A stretch of 6,258 nucleotides of DNA, taken from the NCBI GenBank assembly GCA_036524115.1, contig DATDCY010000046.1, forward strand, positions 1-6,258, given 5' to 3'. A program made the position numbers and the translations under genes. Shown here one piece after another: positions 5,316-6,258 of this stretch. How positions within the stretch are numbered: position 1 is the stretch's first letter; every line of letters starts with the position of its first letter. This stretch comes from a bacterium (GTDB lineage: Bacteria; JAUVQV01; DATDCY01). Below the pieces are notes generated by a model. It was not told where the DNA came from and made no database searches. It worked only from the letters and a program-made list of their open reading frames with translations.

Positions 5316-6258
5316 CTAGCGCGCCGCCAGCCTCGCCTTCACGTCGCGGAAGTTGTAGTCCTCGGCGAGGATCTTCTCGAAGACCTCGCGCGCCTTGTCC
5401 TTTTCCCCCGCGCGCTCGTGGCACAGGGCGAGGAAGTAGTACGGCTCGAGCGTCGCCCGCTGGATCGGGCGCCCCGCGATGACCTTCGTGAACTTCTCCT
5501 GGGCGAGGCCGGCCTGCCCCCGCTTGAGGAAGATCATCCCCACCAGCATCGACGCCTGCGGGTAGTGCTGCGCGGAAGCGTCGATCTGCTGCAGCGCGGT
5601 GAGCGCGCGGTCCAGCTCGCCGAGCTTCGCGAAGAGGCGTCCCGCAGGGTAGAACTCGCCGGCCTGTTCGTACAGCTCCGCCGTCCGCTTCGGTTCGCCG
5701 CCGGCCCTCTCGAGCACCTGCGCCGCCTCCAGCGGCCGGCCGGCCTTCGCGAACGCCTCGGCCGCCCGCGGCAGGTCGTTGAGCAGCGAGAAGATGTCCG
5801 CTGCCTCCGAGAAAAAGCCCCCGCGGAAGAAAAGGTCCGCCGCCCGCGACAGCTCGCCGATCTCCTGGCAGTACGTCGCCGCCTGGATCAGGTCGCCGGC
5901 CTTCTCCGCCCACTGCGCCGCCTGCCGCGCGTCCCCCTGGTCGTACCAGTAGCCCGACAGCGCCGCGTAGCCGCGGGCGGCGTCGCCGCCCTTGGCGAAG
6001 CTGGCCGCCGCCCTCTCCGGGTCGCCGGCCTTGAGGAAGGCCTCGCCGGCGCGCGCGTGCTCCCCGATGTGCTCGAAGTTCGCGGCCGCCTCCGTGAACA
6101 GTCCCGCCTTGAGGTAGAGATCGGCGCCACGCGCCAGGTCGCCCTGCGCGTCGCACATCTGCGCGGCGCCCGCGTAGTCGCCCCGCTGGATCAGCAGTTC
6201 CATCGCCTCACGCCGCGATTCGTCGCCCCGCGGCGCCTCGGCGGCGGTCGCGACCGGC
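5316..6258 (-). CDS. Alpha-solenoid (TPR-like) repeat protein, C-terminal part, open at window edge
   Basis: At least 313 residues in frame, ending with TAG at 5318-5316. An ATG at 6203-6201 could serve as start and gives 295 residues. However, the frame stays open to the window edge with strongly coding third positions, an extra repeat-like unit (GDES...IQR) spans that methionine, and no proper ribosome site precedes it, so I treat the gene as partial. Numbering from that Met, residues 8-207 are fifteen short helical units starting with Gly-Asp/Glu and containing Ala-Ala, mostly 13 residues long. Residues about 213-283 are more conventional TPRs (ASMLVGMIFLKRGQ, EPYYFLALCHERAGEKDKAR). The protein looks soluble in this part: no signal or membrane segment is visible. 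Such solenoids act as protein-binding scaffolds. Being directly upstream of the GT-C-like gene suggests shared function, perhaps in envelope glycan assembly, but that is inference. Confidence 0.8.
   Translation of the reverse strand, partial: PVATAAEAPRGDESRREAMELLIQRGDYAGAAQMCDAQGDLARGADLYLKAGLFTEAAANFEHIGEHARAGEAFLKAGDPERAAASFAKGGDAARGYAALSGYWYDQGDARQAAQWAEKAGDLIQAATYCQEIGELSRAADLFFRGGFFSEAADIFSLLNDLPRAAEAFAKAGRPLEAAQVLERAGGEPKRTAELYEQAGEFYPAGRLFAKLGELDRALTALQQIDASAQHYPQASMLVGMIFLKRGQAGLAQEKFTKVIAGRPIQRATLEPYYFLALCHERAGEKDKAREVFEKILAEDYNFRDVKARLAAR
5583..6182 (-). repeat. Array of fifteen ~13-residue (39-bp) helical repeats
   Basis: Unit starts (numbered from the Met at 6203) fall at residues 8, 21, 34, 47, 60, 73, 90, 103, 116, 129, 142, 155, 168, 182 and 195. 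Thirteen of the fifteen units are exactly 13 residues; the other two are 17 and 14. The consensus is G-[DE]-x-x-x-A-A-x-x-[FY]-x-K-A, for example GDLARGADLYLKA and GELSRAADLFFRG. Position one is Gly in 14 of 15 units (Asn142 once). Each unit is one helix plus a tight turn, so two units make a 26-residue hairpin, shorter than the 34-residue TPR. Confidence 0.85.

Noticed and set aside
3982-6156. A 724-codon open frame on the minus strand overlapping both the solenoid and the membrane-protein gene
   Set aside because: It is an out-of-frame shadow caused by high GC: the translation is rich in Arg, Gly and Pro without motifs, while the other frame has clear repeats and membrane segments across the same bases.

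Overview
The window is a dense stretch of GC-rich bacterial chromosome (about 70% G+C by eye, strongly G/C-biased third codon positions). The modular Ig-like secreted protein with a CXXCH heme motif, and the general style of the genes, suggest a deltaproteobacterium-like lineage (Desulfobacterota, Geobacter-like or Myxococcota). That placement is inference from gene style; there is no rRNA or other marker here. I see no mobile element, tRNA, rRNA or CRISPR array.

Layout. (1) Positions 1-225, minus strand: the N-terminal 75 residues of DNA-3-methyladenine glycosylase I (Tag), cut by the left edge. (2) Positions 226-478: the divergent intergenic region. It is less GC-rich than its surroundings and holds a near-perfect CRP-type palindrome, a weak candidate promoter and a leader that can fold into hairpins. 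(3) Positions 479-1705, plus strand: a secreted modular protein made of a signal peptide, one CXXCH heme motif, a DSDGDG calcium loop, an Ig-like domain, a run of 11 prolines and a C-terminal lectin-like (LamG/ConA-type) domain. (4) Positions 1706-1771: a convergent gap filled by a long imperfect hairpin, probably a shared terminator. (5) Positions 1772-2530, minus strand: a cytosolic SGNH/GDSL-type hydrolase-like protein. (6) Positions 2614-3480, plus strand: a PfkB-family sugar kinase that closely resembles ketohexokinase. It is divergent from the SGNH gene across 83 bp. (7) Positions 3489-6258, minus strand: a two-gene unit. The upstream gene encodes an alpha-solenoid built of unusually regular 13-residue repeats followed by TPRs, and runs off the right edge. 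Six bases downstream begins a polytopic GT-C-like membrane protein with a C-terminal TPR domain.

How the genes relate. Only the last two look like a clear operon: both carry TPR-type repeats and they are separated by 6 bp in the same reading frame. The sugar kinase and the SGNH protein share a short divergent promoter region, so they could be co-regulated, but no pathway links them in the sequence. Tag is housekeeping DNA repair. The heme/lectin-like protein looks like an independently regulated exported protein.

The least ordinary items are the 13-residue repeat solenoid, the heme/Ig/lectin-like modular protein that lacks methionine in its mature chain, and the CRP-like site placed where a class II activator would sit. 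I found no convincing new multi-gene system; most of the window is ordinary chromosomal content.
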